From NCBI GenBank assembly GCA_016178505.1, contig JACOTG010000135.1, forward strand, positions 1-49,093: a stretch of DNA of 49,093 nt, given 5' to 3'. Positions within the stretch are counted from its first letter, which is position 1. Each line of letters starts with the position of its first letter. The notes under the pieces are model-generated. The model had not been told where the DNA came from and ran no database searches. It saw only the letters and a list, made by a program, of their open reading frames with translations. A program made the translations under genes and the position numbers. Origin of the DNA: Planctomycetota bacterium. Lineage in GTDB: Bacteria > Planctomycetota > JACOTG01. This document shows, one piece after another, positions 10,079 through 18,518 of this stretch.

Positions 10079-10512
10079 GAGAACACTCCTTTCCGAAGCG
10101 CGTGGACTGGGCGGAGCAATAGCCGCCGTCACACGAACCGCTTCCTTCCCCCGGTCATTCATGACGCGCCAGAGACGCCGGGCGACGTGTAGCCGACAGT
10201 AGCTACATTTCATGGCGCGAAACGATTCTCGCTACACTCCTTGCACGGAGGGCGAGCCACGACAGTTTGGGTGGCGACACGGAGTCGCTTGGACCGCGAA
10301 CCACGAAGCGTTGGTGAGGGGACACTGAATCGCCGAGGCCGCGAATTGCCGTCGTAATCGAATTGGTCGAGCGGCAACGTGAGGCGACGACGCGCGAAGA
10401 AGTGATCCCTACTAGCGCAACCGCCGAGTGCTCGCTTTAGTTAGTTGCCACCTAAGACGGAGGCAGACCCCAGGAGGTTCCCTGAGCGGGCTGAATTTTT
10501 GAAACTCGGCGA
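10079..10512. other. Intergenic region with inverted and direct repeats
   Basis: There are 434 bases upstream of the Cys-rich gene and downstream of the sigma-fusion gene. TGTAGC (10188-10193) and GCTACA (10202-10207) form an inverted repeat 110 nt upstream of the GTG start, and a further GCTACA half-site lies at 10231-10236. Two imperfect direct copies of a ~30-nt sequence (GGCGACAC... at 10273 and GGGGACAC... at 10318) follow with a 45-nt period. No coding sequence is seen. The half-sites could be an operator, but this is unsupported beyond symmetry. Confidence 0.3.
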
Positions 10513-13482
10513 CTAGTGAAGGTCCAAGGTCTTGTTCAATGACGACGTCGTGAGATCGACGATCGAGAATGCGTCCTCGGCAGACAGTCCCGTGTCGGTT
10601 TTGGCTTCGATCGTGTAGTGCCCGAGAGGGAGTCCGACCTTGAACGACTCTTTATTGTTGCTCCCCATCGGCTGCTCGCATTGAAGAACGACTTGTTCGT
10701 CACCTTGGTGAACGACGAACCAAAGAGTGTGAAAACGAGAAGCTCCCGGCGGCCATCGAACGTCGACGTCGCAGCGGACTGCGGGATATAACGTCATCGA
10801 GATCTTCGTCTCGCTCCCGCGCTCGATCTCGAAATCCCGTCCCATGCAGGCCTGTCGAGGATCGTCGAAGCGAATGGAGTAGCGCCCTGGCTGAAGGGGC
10901 CCGGATCGGCAATTCCCTGCGGCATCGCGCTTCCAGGAAGTCTCGACAGAACCCTCCGCATTGCGCAACCAAAGCGACCAGTACTGGATTGGCTGAATCC
11001 CCTCGGGCCCGATCGTCACGACCGCCACGCCAGGCGTTTGCAACTGAATCGAGCCGGCATCCCATTTCTCGCCAGGCTCGAGCTGGTGAGTTTCCGTGAT
11101 GAGACTCCCGAAATCCGATGACTTCAATGAAAGGCGAACGCTGCTCGGAAAAATAGGACCAATCGCGTAGCTACCGGCATCTCGATCCGTTCGGCGAACG
11201 GCACTGTCACCGGCTCCGAGCACGTCTACCGTGACCGCTACTCCGCCCAGCGGGCGTCCCTCTGGGTCGAGAACGCTTCCCGTTATGAAGGCGGGGGCTC
11301 GCACCTCTTTGGGTACGATTACAGTCATTTTCTCCGCAGAAGGCCGGATGGCATCCGGGTGAGCGTAAGAAGCCCAACCGGTCCGCTTCGGCGGGATCAC
11401 CGAAATGCGGTAGAACGCATCGTGACAGTTCGAAATCACGAATTGACCCGACTCGTCGGTCGTCGGGAACGGCATCGACGGCGAGTCCTCCGGTCGATTG
11501 GCCGTCGATGGCTCGGGCAGCGCGGTCACCAACCAATCGGGGAGCGGATTGCCGGAATCGTCGATGACCTGTCCCATGATCTCGCGGCCGCCCGCGAGCG
11601 TTGCGTCCCAACGAATGACCTGACCGGCCTCGGCGTGCAGCTTCGTCGATGCGACGCGACCGTTCGTGCCGATGGCGCGAACCTCGACGCCGCCCAACGG
11701 GATGCCGGCAAGCTCAAACGAACCTCGCTCGTTCGTCAGGATCGACGACGAGAGGAAGTCGTGCGGCGTTCCGCCGACTTCGATTTGACAATCATGCGCC
11801 GGTCGGCCATCCGCCTCGCTTGCCGTGCCGACCAACGTTGCGCCCACAGTCAGGGAAATCGAACACGCCGTTGGCGTTTCGCCACTGACTTCCACCGCGC
11901 CGCTCCATGGAGCATAGCCCGGCGCACGCACGGCGATCGGGATTCGTCCGAGCGACAATCCGTCGGCGCGGTAGCGACCGCCGGTCGACGTCGCAATGCG
12001 AACGGGGGGCGCTGCCCAATCCATCCGCGCCTGCCCCGGAACCCACATGGAATCTGGGGTCTCGCACCCAATCATGACGACTGCGCCGTCGATGGGCGAA
12101 CCGTTGGCGTCGCGTACGGTTCCCGACAATTCGCCCCCCGGCGCGTGAAGCTGGATGCGAATGGGCCGCGAAGCGAAGACCTCTGGATCGAGGAAGCGAA
12201 GCTTCGATGGAGCGTAGCCGCGGGCGCTCGCTCCGATGTATCGCTCGTCGCCGACGGAGCGAATCTCGAACGTACCGTCCGCTCTGGACTCCGTCACGTC
12301 TCGGATCCATGACACGTTGCCGAACTCGGAGAGCCGGATTTTCGCTCCCGGGATGGGATTCATGTAATCGTCGATGACGACGCCCTCGACCGTGAACCCG
12401 CGCGGCACGGGGAGAGGCACGGTCGTTGATTGCCCCAGCTCGATCTCTGCGTCGCGGTTTCCGCCGCGATCGAGATAGATCAGTGCCTTTCCCGCGCAGA
12501 GCCCGTCGAACCGAGCACGGCCTTGCGCGTCCGTGGCCGATTGTCGTCGCTCTTCGAATGGGTTCGGTGCGCGCGTCGCGATGACGGAGACCCCGACGTC
12601 CGCAGCGGGAGATCCGTCCTCCGCCCACGTCACCTCTACGACTAGCGACCCCACTGTGTCGTTGGCCGGCGTCGAGGGTTGCCTCGGCAAAAGGACAGTC
12701 GCTGGATTTGTCGGAGGGACACGGCCCGGAACCGCCTTCGGTGATTCAGGGGTCGTGCCGCGGGACGAGAACTCCGTTTCGCCTCTCTCTATCACGGAAT
12801 TCGACTGCTGCCACAAACGGAACCCGAGGAAAGCGACGACGAGGGTCGTAGCGACGGCGACCGTCTTGCCGTTCCAGACGCCGCTCCGGTCCAAGGTCAA
12901 TTTCGCTCGAGTCGTGATCCTCCAGAGCAATGGCGGCGGCCAGAAGAGCGGGATCAGCGCGAGACACCACGCGCGCCGATCGCCGTTGTATTCGCGATCC
13001 AATCGGCGGCGAAGTTCCTCGTGCGCGTGCCTCAGGCGGGAATGAACCGACGCGACGGAAATCCCGAGTCGCTGGGCAACGTGTCGAGGGGGCAATCCAT
13101 CGTAGTAGCGAAGGATCACGACGGAACGGTAAGGCTCCGGCAGCTCCAAGATCGCGTCGGACACTTGTCGTCGCGCCATTTCGTGAAAGACGAACTCCTC
13201 CGTCGACGGTCCAGCCTCCGATGCCGCGACGCTCTGTTCGCGACGCGCGCGGCCCGCATCCGCCTTGTCCGAATCGCGCAAATGCCGACGCACCAGGGTC
13301 CTGAACCAATCGCGAAATGCGTGTGGGCTCCGTGGAGGTGTTTGAAGGACGCGAAGCCAGGTTTCCTGCAAGACGTCGTCGACCCGGTTCTCGTCCCGGA
13401 CGAGCCGCCGGACCAACGCGCGCATCCAGTCCTGGTGCTCGAGGAGAGCCTCGGGAGTCAACGAGTTGGGTGATTCGCTCAT
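10513..13482 (-). CDS. ECF sigma factor fused to membrane segments and carboxypeptidase-regulatory-like domains
   Basis: This 989-residue protein has two halves. Residues 1-162 are a complete ECF sigma-70 factor: region 2 (VDDVLQETWLRVL, FRDWFRTLVRRHLR) and region 4 (LPEPYRSVVILRYYDGL, VAQRLGISVASVHSRLRHA). Two hydrophobic segments follow, about 172-188 (LALIPLFWPPPLLW) and 206-222 (TVAVATTLVVAFLGF). From about 280 to the end there are at least five beta-sandwich units with the carboxypeptidase-regulatory-like pattern (G-x-V-x-D-x-x-x-x-P-I-x-G-A, then G-x-Y/F). The sigma part should stay in the cytoplasm and the repeats outside the membrane. It sits 159 nt downstream of the TonB operon and may sense envelope or transport state, with release possibly by proteolysis. 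That mechanism is inference; the domain order is read directly. Confidence 0.85.
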   Translation of the reverse strand: MSESPNSLTPEALLEHQDWMRALVRRLVRDENRVDDVLQETWLRVLQTPPRSPHAFRDWFRTLVRRHLRDSDKADAGRARREQSVAASEAGPSTEEFVFHEMARRQVSDAILELPEPYRSVVILRYYDGLPPRHVAQRLGISVASVHSRLRHAHEELRRRLDREYNGDRRAWCLALIPLFWPPPLLWRITTRAKLTLDRSGVWNGKTVAVATTLVVAFLGFRLWQQSNSVIERGETEFSSRGTTPESPKAVPGRVPPTNPATVLLPRQPSTPANDTVGSLVVEVTWAEDGSPAADVGVSVIATRAPNPFEERRQSATDAQGRARFDGLCAGKALIYLDRGGNRDAEIELGQSTTVPLPVPRGFTVEGVVIDDYMNPIPGAKIRLSEFGNVSWIRDVTESRADGTFEIRSVGDERYIGASARGYAPSKLRFLDPEVFASRPIRIQLHAPGGELSGTVRDANGSPIDGAVVMIGCETPDSMWVPGQARMDWAAPPVRIATSTGGRYRADGLSLGRIPIAVRAPGYAPWSGAVEVSGETPTACSISLTVGATLVGTASEADGRPAHDCQIEVGGTPHDFLSSSILTNERGSFELAGIPLGGVEVRAIGTNGRVASTKLHAEAGQVIRWDATLAGGREIMGQVIDDSGNPLPDWLVTALPEPSTANRPEDSPSMPFPTTDESGQFVISNCHDAFYRISVIPPKRTGWASYAHPDAIRPSAEKMTVIVPKEVRAPAFITGSVLDPEGRPLGGVAVTVDVLGAGDSAVRRTDRDAGSYAIGPIFPSSVRLSLKSSDFGSLITETHQLEPGEKWDAGSIQLQTPGVAVVTIGPEGIQPIQYWSLWLRNAEGSVETSWKRDAAGNCRSGPLQPGRYSIRFDDPRQACMGRDFEIERGSETKISMTLYPAVRCDVDVRWPPGASRFHTLWFVVHQGDEQVVLQCEQPMGSNNKESFKVGLPLGHYTIEAKTDTGLSAEDAFSIVDLTTSSLNKTLDLH

Positions 13483-13641
13483 GGCTTCATCTACAGAAGA
13501 GGAGCCGAATCCGGAATCGATCTTCGAATGCCACGCGAAAACCCATTCTATTCGAGAGATTCCGCTTCCGAGGAGGCCGAATTGGGCTCGGGGGCCTCGA
13601 TCCGAGGTCTCGTTCGCCCCCTGGAATCCGCTCCGCAGAGG

Positions 13642-15048
13642 TCAGCGCCGCGCTTTGGCGATGCGCTCGACCTGTTCGAGGTAGCGCGCGACGTCGTCGC
13701 GCGGCTTGATCTCCTGCACGCGGCGAAGCAGCGGAACCGCTTCCGCGTGGCGGCCCAATCCGACGAGTACCTGCGCGTGACGGATCTTCGCGCTGACCTC
13801 GAAGGACTCGAGGCTCTCGGCGCGCTCGTAATAGAGGATCGCGCGGTCGGGCTCGTTCTGCCGGGAGTAGTGCTGGCCGAGCAGCATCAAGGCGTCCCCG
13901 TCGAGCGGGTCGAGCTGCACGACTTCCTCGAGCAGTTTCGCCGTTTCCTCACCGCCGATGCCTTCGGCCATGCTCAGCCGTGCTTCGAGCTTCAGGAGTT
14001 TGCGCCGATCGGTCTCCTCGAGCGCCTGTCCCCAGACTTCGTGGATGTGGGACGCGACTTGACGCGCCGCGGAGTTGGCGCCGTGAGCGGTCAACATATC
14101 GGTGGACCGCAACGCTCGAGCGGCCGGCTGCTTCGAATCCGCGTCAATGGCTCGCCGATAGCTGCGCGCCGCCGAGTCCATCAAGTTCTCGCTGAGATAG
14201 ATGTCGCCGAGCGTGTAAAGGCTGTCGACGGTCGCCTTGCCGAGCCGGTCCAGCATTTCGAGGTCCTCGGCAGCTTTCAAAGGCTGCTTCATCCCCAAGT
14301 ACGTCTGAGCTTGCAGCAGCCAGAAATCGGCTTTGTCGGGATAGCGTGTGATGAGCGAGTCGAGAAGCGTCGCCGCGTCTTCGAACTTCTCCTGTTTGAA
14401 AACACATCGCGTGAGACCGAGCCTCCACTCGATGTTGTCCGGCTGGAGCAACAGTGCATTGCGATACGAGGCTTCGGCGGGCTGATAGTCCAGCTTGGCC
14501 GCGTAGGCGAATCCCAACAGTCCGAACGAATAACCATCGCCGCCGCCGAGCTCGATCAACCGAACGAATGCACGGATGGCGTCGTCGTATCTGCCACTCC
14601 GCACGTCGATCAGTCCGATGTTTCGCCACGCGCGACGAAAGCTCGGAAACTTCGCAACGGCTTTCTGGTAGTTCTCGAGCGCGTTCACCAAGTCGTTCTG
14701 CTGAAACTGAATCCCGCCGAGAGTGAAATCCAGAATTGCCGAACAGTCCGGCTTCAGTTTCTCCTTCAGAGTGGACTCGGCCCTCGGCAGGTTATCGGCC
14801 ATCAGTGGCCGAAGTTTCTCGAGGAGGGCGACTTCATCCGAGGTGACGCGGGGCTCGACGTCCGCGTTGATTCCGTAGCCGGCGATGAACTGCTTCTTGA
14901 AGACCGGATCGTTCCAGATGGCGTCGACGTCGCTTTTTGTGTCGGCTCGGCAATCGTCCGATAGCGTCGCGGCGGCGACGCCGGAAAGGAGCGCCACAGT
15001 CCCAACGATCACGAGCCTTCTCGAGTGTTTCACGCGTTTTCCATTCAT
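13642..15048 (-). CDS. TPR-repeat exported protein of the TonB/ExbBD cluster
   Basis: The start at 15048 (MNGKRVKHSRRL) is chosen because it lies 5 nt after the TonB stop and is followed by a signal peptide (LVIVGTVALLSGVAAA); the frame is open further upstream only inside TonB. The 468-residue product is a series of tetratricopeptide repeats, for example ALENYQKAVAKFPSFRRAWR, YRRAIDADSKQPAARAL and ILYYERAESLESFEVSAKI, from about 100 to the end. A periplasmic TPR protein is the usual last gene of DUF3450-ExbB-ExbD-TonB clusters. It probably acts as a scaffold for the energy-transducing complex or its receptor. Confidence 0.85.
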   Translation of the reverse strand: MNGKRVKHSRRLVIVGTVALLSGVAAATLSDDCRADTKSDVDAIWNDPVFKKQFIAGYGINADVEPRVTSDEVALLEKLRPLMADNLPRAESTLKEKLKPDCSAILDFTLGGIQFQQNDLVNALENYQKAVAKFPSFRRAWRNIGLIDVRSGRYDDAIRAFVRLIELGGGDGYSFGLLGFAYAAKLDYQPAEASYRNALLLQPDNIEWRLGLTRCVFKQEKFEDAATLLDSLITRYPDKADFWLLQAQTYLGMKQPLKAAEDLEMLDRLGKATVDSLYTLGDIYLSENLMDSAARSYRRAIDADSKQPAARALRSTDMLTAHGANSAARQVASHIHEVWGQALEETDRRKLLKLEARLSMAEGIGGEETAKLLEEVVQLDPLDGDALMLLGQHYSRQNEPDRAILYYERAESLESFEVSAKIRHAQVLVGLGRHAEAVPLLRRVQEIKPRDDVARYLEQVERIAKARR

Positions 15049-15053
15049 GATCG

Positions 15054-15770
15054 TCAACTCGGTTGAAAACGAATCGGCACGCGCACCTTGCAATCCACTC
15101 GCTGTCCAGCTTTGACGGCCGGCTCGAATTTCCATTGTTTCACGGCGTCCACTGCGGGCTTCTCGAACGCGGGGTGGCTGGACTTCTCCACGCGTGGACT
15201 CGTGACCTTCCCGTCCGAATCCACGACGAAGATCACGATGACGGACCCCTCTACTTTCTTGCCTCGCATCTCTGCCGGGTAGAGTGGTGCGGCCTGGAAA
15301 ACGGCGCGAGGCTTTTGATCGATCTCGGCGAGCGTGAACGCGCTTTCGAGATTTTCATCCATCGCGCCGGCCGTGCCCGTACCCCCGATGCGACCACCGG
15401 ACGAAAAGCTGAGCGCGTCGCCAAATTCGCCACCCCCGCTCTGTCCGCTGAGCGCTTGCTCGATGGCACTCAAGCTGACCGCCTCCAGCGCGGGAGCTTC
15501 TGCGGCAGCCGACAGTTCGAGATTTCGCACGATCTCCGCCGCGTCGGGCGGCTGCTCGGTGTCCGTCTTCAGCTCCTCTCTTGTCTCGGGGGGCGCTTCC
15601 TTCTTCTTTTCGTTCTCTTTCTCGGTCGAAGCGTCGTCCGAGAGCAACTCCACTTGCTGGAGAGTCGCCTGAACTCCCTTCTTGCTCATGAACAGCAGCC
15701 CACCGAACAGGAGGACGCCCACGTGCAACACCACGGCGAACAGAATCCCCAGCGACCAGGCGAGCTTCAT
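15054..15770 (-). CDS. tonB: TonB-like energy transducer
   Basis: This 238-residue protein has one N-terminal membrane helix (LGILFAVVLHVGVLLFGGLL), an acidic Lys/Glu/Pro-containing spacer (about 45-75), a Gly-rich linker and a C-terminal TonB domain: ARVF-type strand, YPAEMRGKKVEGSVIVIFVV, DSDGKV and AVKQWKFEPAVKAGQRV. It transmits proton-motive force from ExbB/ExbD to outer-membrane receptors, presumably the receptor gene upstream. Its ATG overlaps the ExbD stop by 4 nt (ATGA), indicating translational coupling. Confidence 0.92.
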   Translation of the reverse strand: MKLAWSLGILFAVVLHVGVLLFGGLLFMSKKGVQATLQQVELLSDDASTEKENEKKKEAPPETREELKTDTEQPPDAAEIVRNLELSAAAEAPALEAVSLSAIEQALSGQSGGGEFGDALSFSSGGRIGGTGTAGAMDENLESAFTLAEIDQKPRAVFQAAPLYPAEMRGKKVEGSVIVIFVVDSDGKVTSPRVEKSSHPAFEKPAVDAVKQWKFEPAVKAGQRVDCKVRVPIRFQPS

Positions 15771-16189
15771 TTCTTGTCCGTGTTGATCCCGACTTTCGCG
15801 ATACCGATCTTCCGGACCTCGTCGAGGACGGCGACGATGTGCTTGAAGTCGGCGCCCGCGTCACTGTTGAGAATGACTCGTGGATCCTTCGACGTGGACT
15901 TCAACGTCTGCAGCCGCAGCGGCAACTGTGCGATGGTGATCTTCTCTTTGTTGTAGAAGACGTCTCCCTTGTTGTTGACGCTGAGCGTCACCGCTTTGTC
16001 CAACTCTTGCTGATCCCCGAGAGATGCCGCGCTGGCGGCCGTTGGCAATGCAACCTGAACGCCCTGATTCTTGGTCATCGAAAGCGACACCATGATGAAC
16101 GTCGCCAAGAGGAAAAAGATGATGTCGATGAGCGGAATGATCTCGATCCGCGCCCGTTTCGCGAAGCCGCCGCCGGATGCGTGGTGCAT
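15767..16189 (-). CDS. exbD: ExbD/TolR-family biopolymer transport protein
   Basis: The start at 16189 (MHHASGGGFAKRARIE) is used because AAGGAG lies 5 nt upstream and it gives the normal size (140 residues); the frame is open upstream only as a shadow within exbB. The single N-terminal helix follows the family pattern IIPLIDIIFFLLATFIMVSL, in which the Asp of PLID is the conserved proton-pathway residue. A periplasmic domain ending KVGINTDKK follows. It works with ExbB in the inner membrane to energise TonB. It starts 2 nt after the exbB stop and overlaps tonB by 4 nt. Confidence 0.93.
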   Translation of the reverse strand: MHHASGGGFAKRARIEIIPLIDIIFFLLATFIMVSLSMTKNQGVQVALPTAASAASLGDQQELDKAVTLSVNNKGDVFYNKEKITIAQLPLRLQTLKSTSKDPRVILNSDAGADFKHIVAVLDEVRKIGIAKVGINTDKK

Positions 16190-16191
16190 GG

Positions 16192-17637
16192 TCACTCCTT
16201 CCCCACGAGTCGATTGCCATGGACGCTGTGGCCGACTACAGGGAGTGCGCTTGCATGCTGCGTCACGAGCAGCTCCAGTTGTGTCGCCGCCGAATCGAGT
16301 TCGTGGCGAGCCTCTTCCAATCGTGCATTCAGGAAGTTGAACGGGAGGAGCGACGTGATCGCGATTCCCAGTCCGAATGCGGTCGCGATGAGTGCTTCCG
16401 CGATGCCACCGGTGATCGCGCCCGGCGCACTGAGTTCTCCACCGATCAGCGAGAACGAGCCCATCATGCCGGTCACTGTGCCGAGCAATCCGAGAAGCGG
16501 CGCGAGCGTGATCACCGTGTCCAAGATCGGTATGCCGCGACGGAATCGCTTCAGCTCTTGTGCCTGCGAATACAGCAACGCATTCGGGAGCGACTCTCCT
16601 TTGTGTCCGAGCGCGTAGCCGAGCGCTCGCACGACGTAGAACCGCGACTCGTTGCTGATGCGAACGGCGCCGACCATGTCGCCCTTCTCCACAGCTCCCA
16701 ACAGTCGCTCGAGCGCCTTGGGATCTCGTTTTCGACGCTCGTTCATCAGGAAAAGGATGCGCTCCATCGCCGTGCCGAGCGCCAGAATCGATGCGATGAG
16801 GAGCGGCCACATGATCGGCCCGCCTTTTTCGAATATGTGGAACAGGTTAGTCTTCTGCACGAGCGCCTTGAGGGCGCCGCCGCGCGACGGGTCGAGCGGC
16901 AATAGGCCGTCACCATTGTCCACCAATGCCGCGATTCCGGTCTGAAGTGAACCTTCCAAGGGCCGAATGAGCGGGTTGGTCGAGCCGGACTGTGGGACAA
17001 CCACTCCGGCTGTCCCGCCCACAGTGGCACTAAAGAGCGCGACGGGGCCGATGATGGCGTACTTTCCGGCGACTACTGCCCCTTGCAGGTCCACGCCGAC
17101 ACCGGGGAATCGCAATCCTCCAATCGCGTCGAAAATGCGCTTCATCGAGACGCGGACGAAGTCGGTCTGTCGGGTGAATTTCTCCGGCACGGAGAGCGTG
17201 GTGTTTTCCGTCGCCTGCTTCGCGCTCTCGATCGCTTTGCCGCACCATTGCAGCTCACTGACGTTGACCTTCGACTCGAAGGTGCGCGCGTACTCGTCAA
17301 GCAGATTGCCGACGTATGCGAGTTCGTCCTGGCGAGCTTTCATCTCGGCCTTGATGGCGGCGATGTCCAGGTTCCCGGAATCCACCGACCTCGATGCGTT
17401 GTCGTAGTCGCGTCGCAGTTGAGTGACCCTCTCCTCGAGCGCCGTCAGTTCTCGAGAGAGTGGGAGCTTCTCCGTCGCGATTTGGTCGCGAAGCTGGTTG
17501 AGTTCCTGGATACTCGTGGCGAGCTGCTGATCTGCAGATCGTGACAATTGCACGAGCGTTCCGCCCGCCGAAGAATCGTCGGCACGACCAAGGGTGGGGA
17601 CGCCAAAGACGCACAGCACGATCATGAGCGTTTTCAT
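16192..17637 (-). CDS. exbB: Long ExbB/TolQ/MotA-family proton channel
   Basis: At 481 residues this is about twice the length of classical ExbB. A signal peptide (MKTLMIVLCVFGVPTLGRA) and a coiled-coil periplasmic region (about 30-130, LNQLRDQIATEKLPLSRELT) precede a globular part. The C-terminal half is canonical MotA/TolQ/ExbB: a helix at IMWPLLIASILALGTAMERI, then LDTVITLAPLLGLLGTVTGM and ALIATAFGLGIAITSLLPFN. Such long forms occur in DUF3450-type TonB clusters, which in proteobacteria commonly also carry a second short ExbB; none is present here. The start overlaps the upstream stop by 4 nt. Confidence 0.92.
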   Translation of the reverse strand: MKTLMIVLCVFGVPTLGRADDSSAGGTLVQLSRSADQQLATSIQELNQLRDQIATEKLPLSRELTALEERVTQLRRDYDNASRSVDSGNLDIAAIKAEMKARQDELAYVGNLLDEYARTFESKVNVSELQWCGKAIESAKQATENTTLSVPEKFTRQTDFVRVSMKRIFDAIGGLRFPGVGVDLQGAVVAGKYAIIGPVALFSATVGGTAGVVVPQSGSTNPLIRPLEGSLQTGIAALVDNGDGLLPLDPSRGGALKALVQKTNLFHIFEKGGPIMWPLLIASILALGTAMERILFLMNERRKRDPKALERLLGAVEKGDMVGAVRISNESRFYVVRALGYALGHKGESLPNALLYSQAQELKRFRRGIPILDTVITLAPLLGLLGTVTGMMGSFSLIGGELSAPGAITGGIAEALIATAFGLGIAITSLLPFNFLNARLEEARHELDSAATQLELLVTQHASALPVVGHSVHGNRLVGKE

Positions 17638-18476
17638 TGGAGTTTCACCGGGAGCGGCACGAAGGCCGGCGAGTGTTTTCCATCGAGAATCTCGAGCGCC
17701 GTCATGACTTCACTGGCGACTGCATTGGACGAGACCCATCTCCAACCGTCAGCAGTCGGGCGGCCGATGCCGGCTTCACCGCGAGCGCTCACATAGTAGG
17801 CCTGCGTCAGTCCGACGTAGATGGCTTTGACTTCGGCGGGCATGCCATCCGCGAGATTGCGGACTTCGTAATTGACCGTGATCTCGTTGTTGGTCTTGTT
17901 CAGCTCGTTCAGGATCCCGAGGACGTTTTGGAAGCGCTCCGCAACCGAGACTCGAGTCTTGGACGGATCCTCGGGAATGCGCTGATACAGCGGCTGCAGC
18001 TTCGTTTGAATCGGCTCCGGGATCATCTTGAATAATCGTCGGATTTCCCCCTCCATTTCCGTCACGATTTCGGTCAGTTGCGTCCCGACGGCGTCGAGCT
18101 TCTGCTTTTCCGCGAGAAGCTCTTCCCGCTTCTTGTTCGCCTCGCCGGCCCCCGCCTCGGCTCGCTTGATCTTCTCCTCGAGGCCCGCTGCCTCTTGCTT
18201 GATGAGATCGACCCGCGCCGTCAGGATCTCCCGACCCTGCTGCCAGTCCTTTCGCTCCTTGGAGATGATTTGCTGCGTTTCGATCCACTTGCCCATCTTC
18301 ACTCGCGTCTCCTCGAGCGTGGGCGGCGCAGGCGCGCTCTCCTCGCTGCCGGAGCTTTGCGCGGTGGCTCCCGGTCCGATCGGACCGAGCATTGCTGCCA
18401 GCGCCCACGAGAGAGGACCGCACGCGGACCAGGCCCGTCCCGCCACTGCCGGTCGCTGTCCGATTCGCCTTGTCAT
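17634..18476 (-). CDS. DUF3450 family exported coiled-coil protein
   Basis: The start at 18476 (MTRRIGQRP) follows a GAGAGGGTGAG ribosome-site region and yields 280 residues with a signal peptide ending near GPGATAQS. Residues about 60-150 are a long coiled coil (IKQEAAGLEEKIKRAEAGAG, KREELLAEKQKLDAVGTQL). The second half, with LGILNELNKTNNEITVNYEV and GLTQAYYVSARGEAGIG, matches my memory of DUF3450. The family is periplasmic and almost always encoded with long ExbB, ExbD, TonB and TPR genes, as here. It probably connects the ExbB periplasmic extension to the receptor, but no direct function is established. Confidence 0.88.
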   Translation of the reverse strand: MTRRIGQRPAVAGRAWSACGPLSWALAAMLGPIGPGATAQSSGSEESAPAPPTLEETRVKMGKWIETQQIISKERKDWQQGREILTARVDLIKQEAAGLEEKIKRAEAGAGEANKKREELLAEKQKLDAVGTQLTEIVTEMEGEIRRLFKMIPEPIQTKLQPLYQRIPEDPSKTRVSVAERFQNVLGILNELNKTNNEITVNYEVRNLADGMPAEVKAIYVGLTQAYYVSARGEAGIGRPTADGWRWVSSNAVASEVMTALEILDGKHSPAFVPLPVKLQ

Positions 18477-18518
18477 ACTCACCCTCTCCACGTTTTCGAT
18501 TCGCCTCACCCTTGCTCG

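Noticed and set aside
10273-10347. Two imperfect ~30-nt direct repeats
   Set aside because: They share about two thirds of positions and occur only twice, with no regular spacer array, so this is not a CRISPR or a convincing regulatory repeat.
13528-14964. A 478-codon + strand frame
   Set aside because: It is antisense to the TPR gene, where the minus strand has the repeat pattern, ribosome context and operon position. It is an effect of high GC at third positions.
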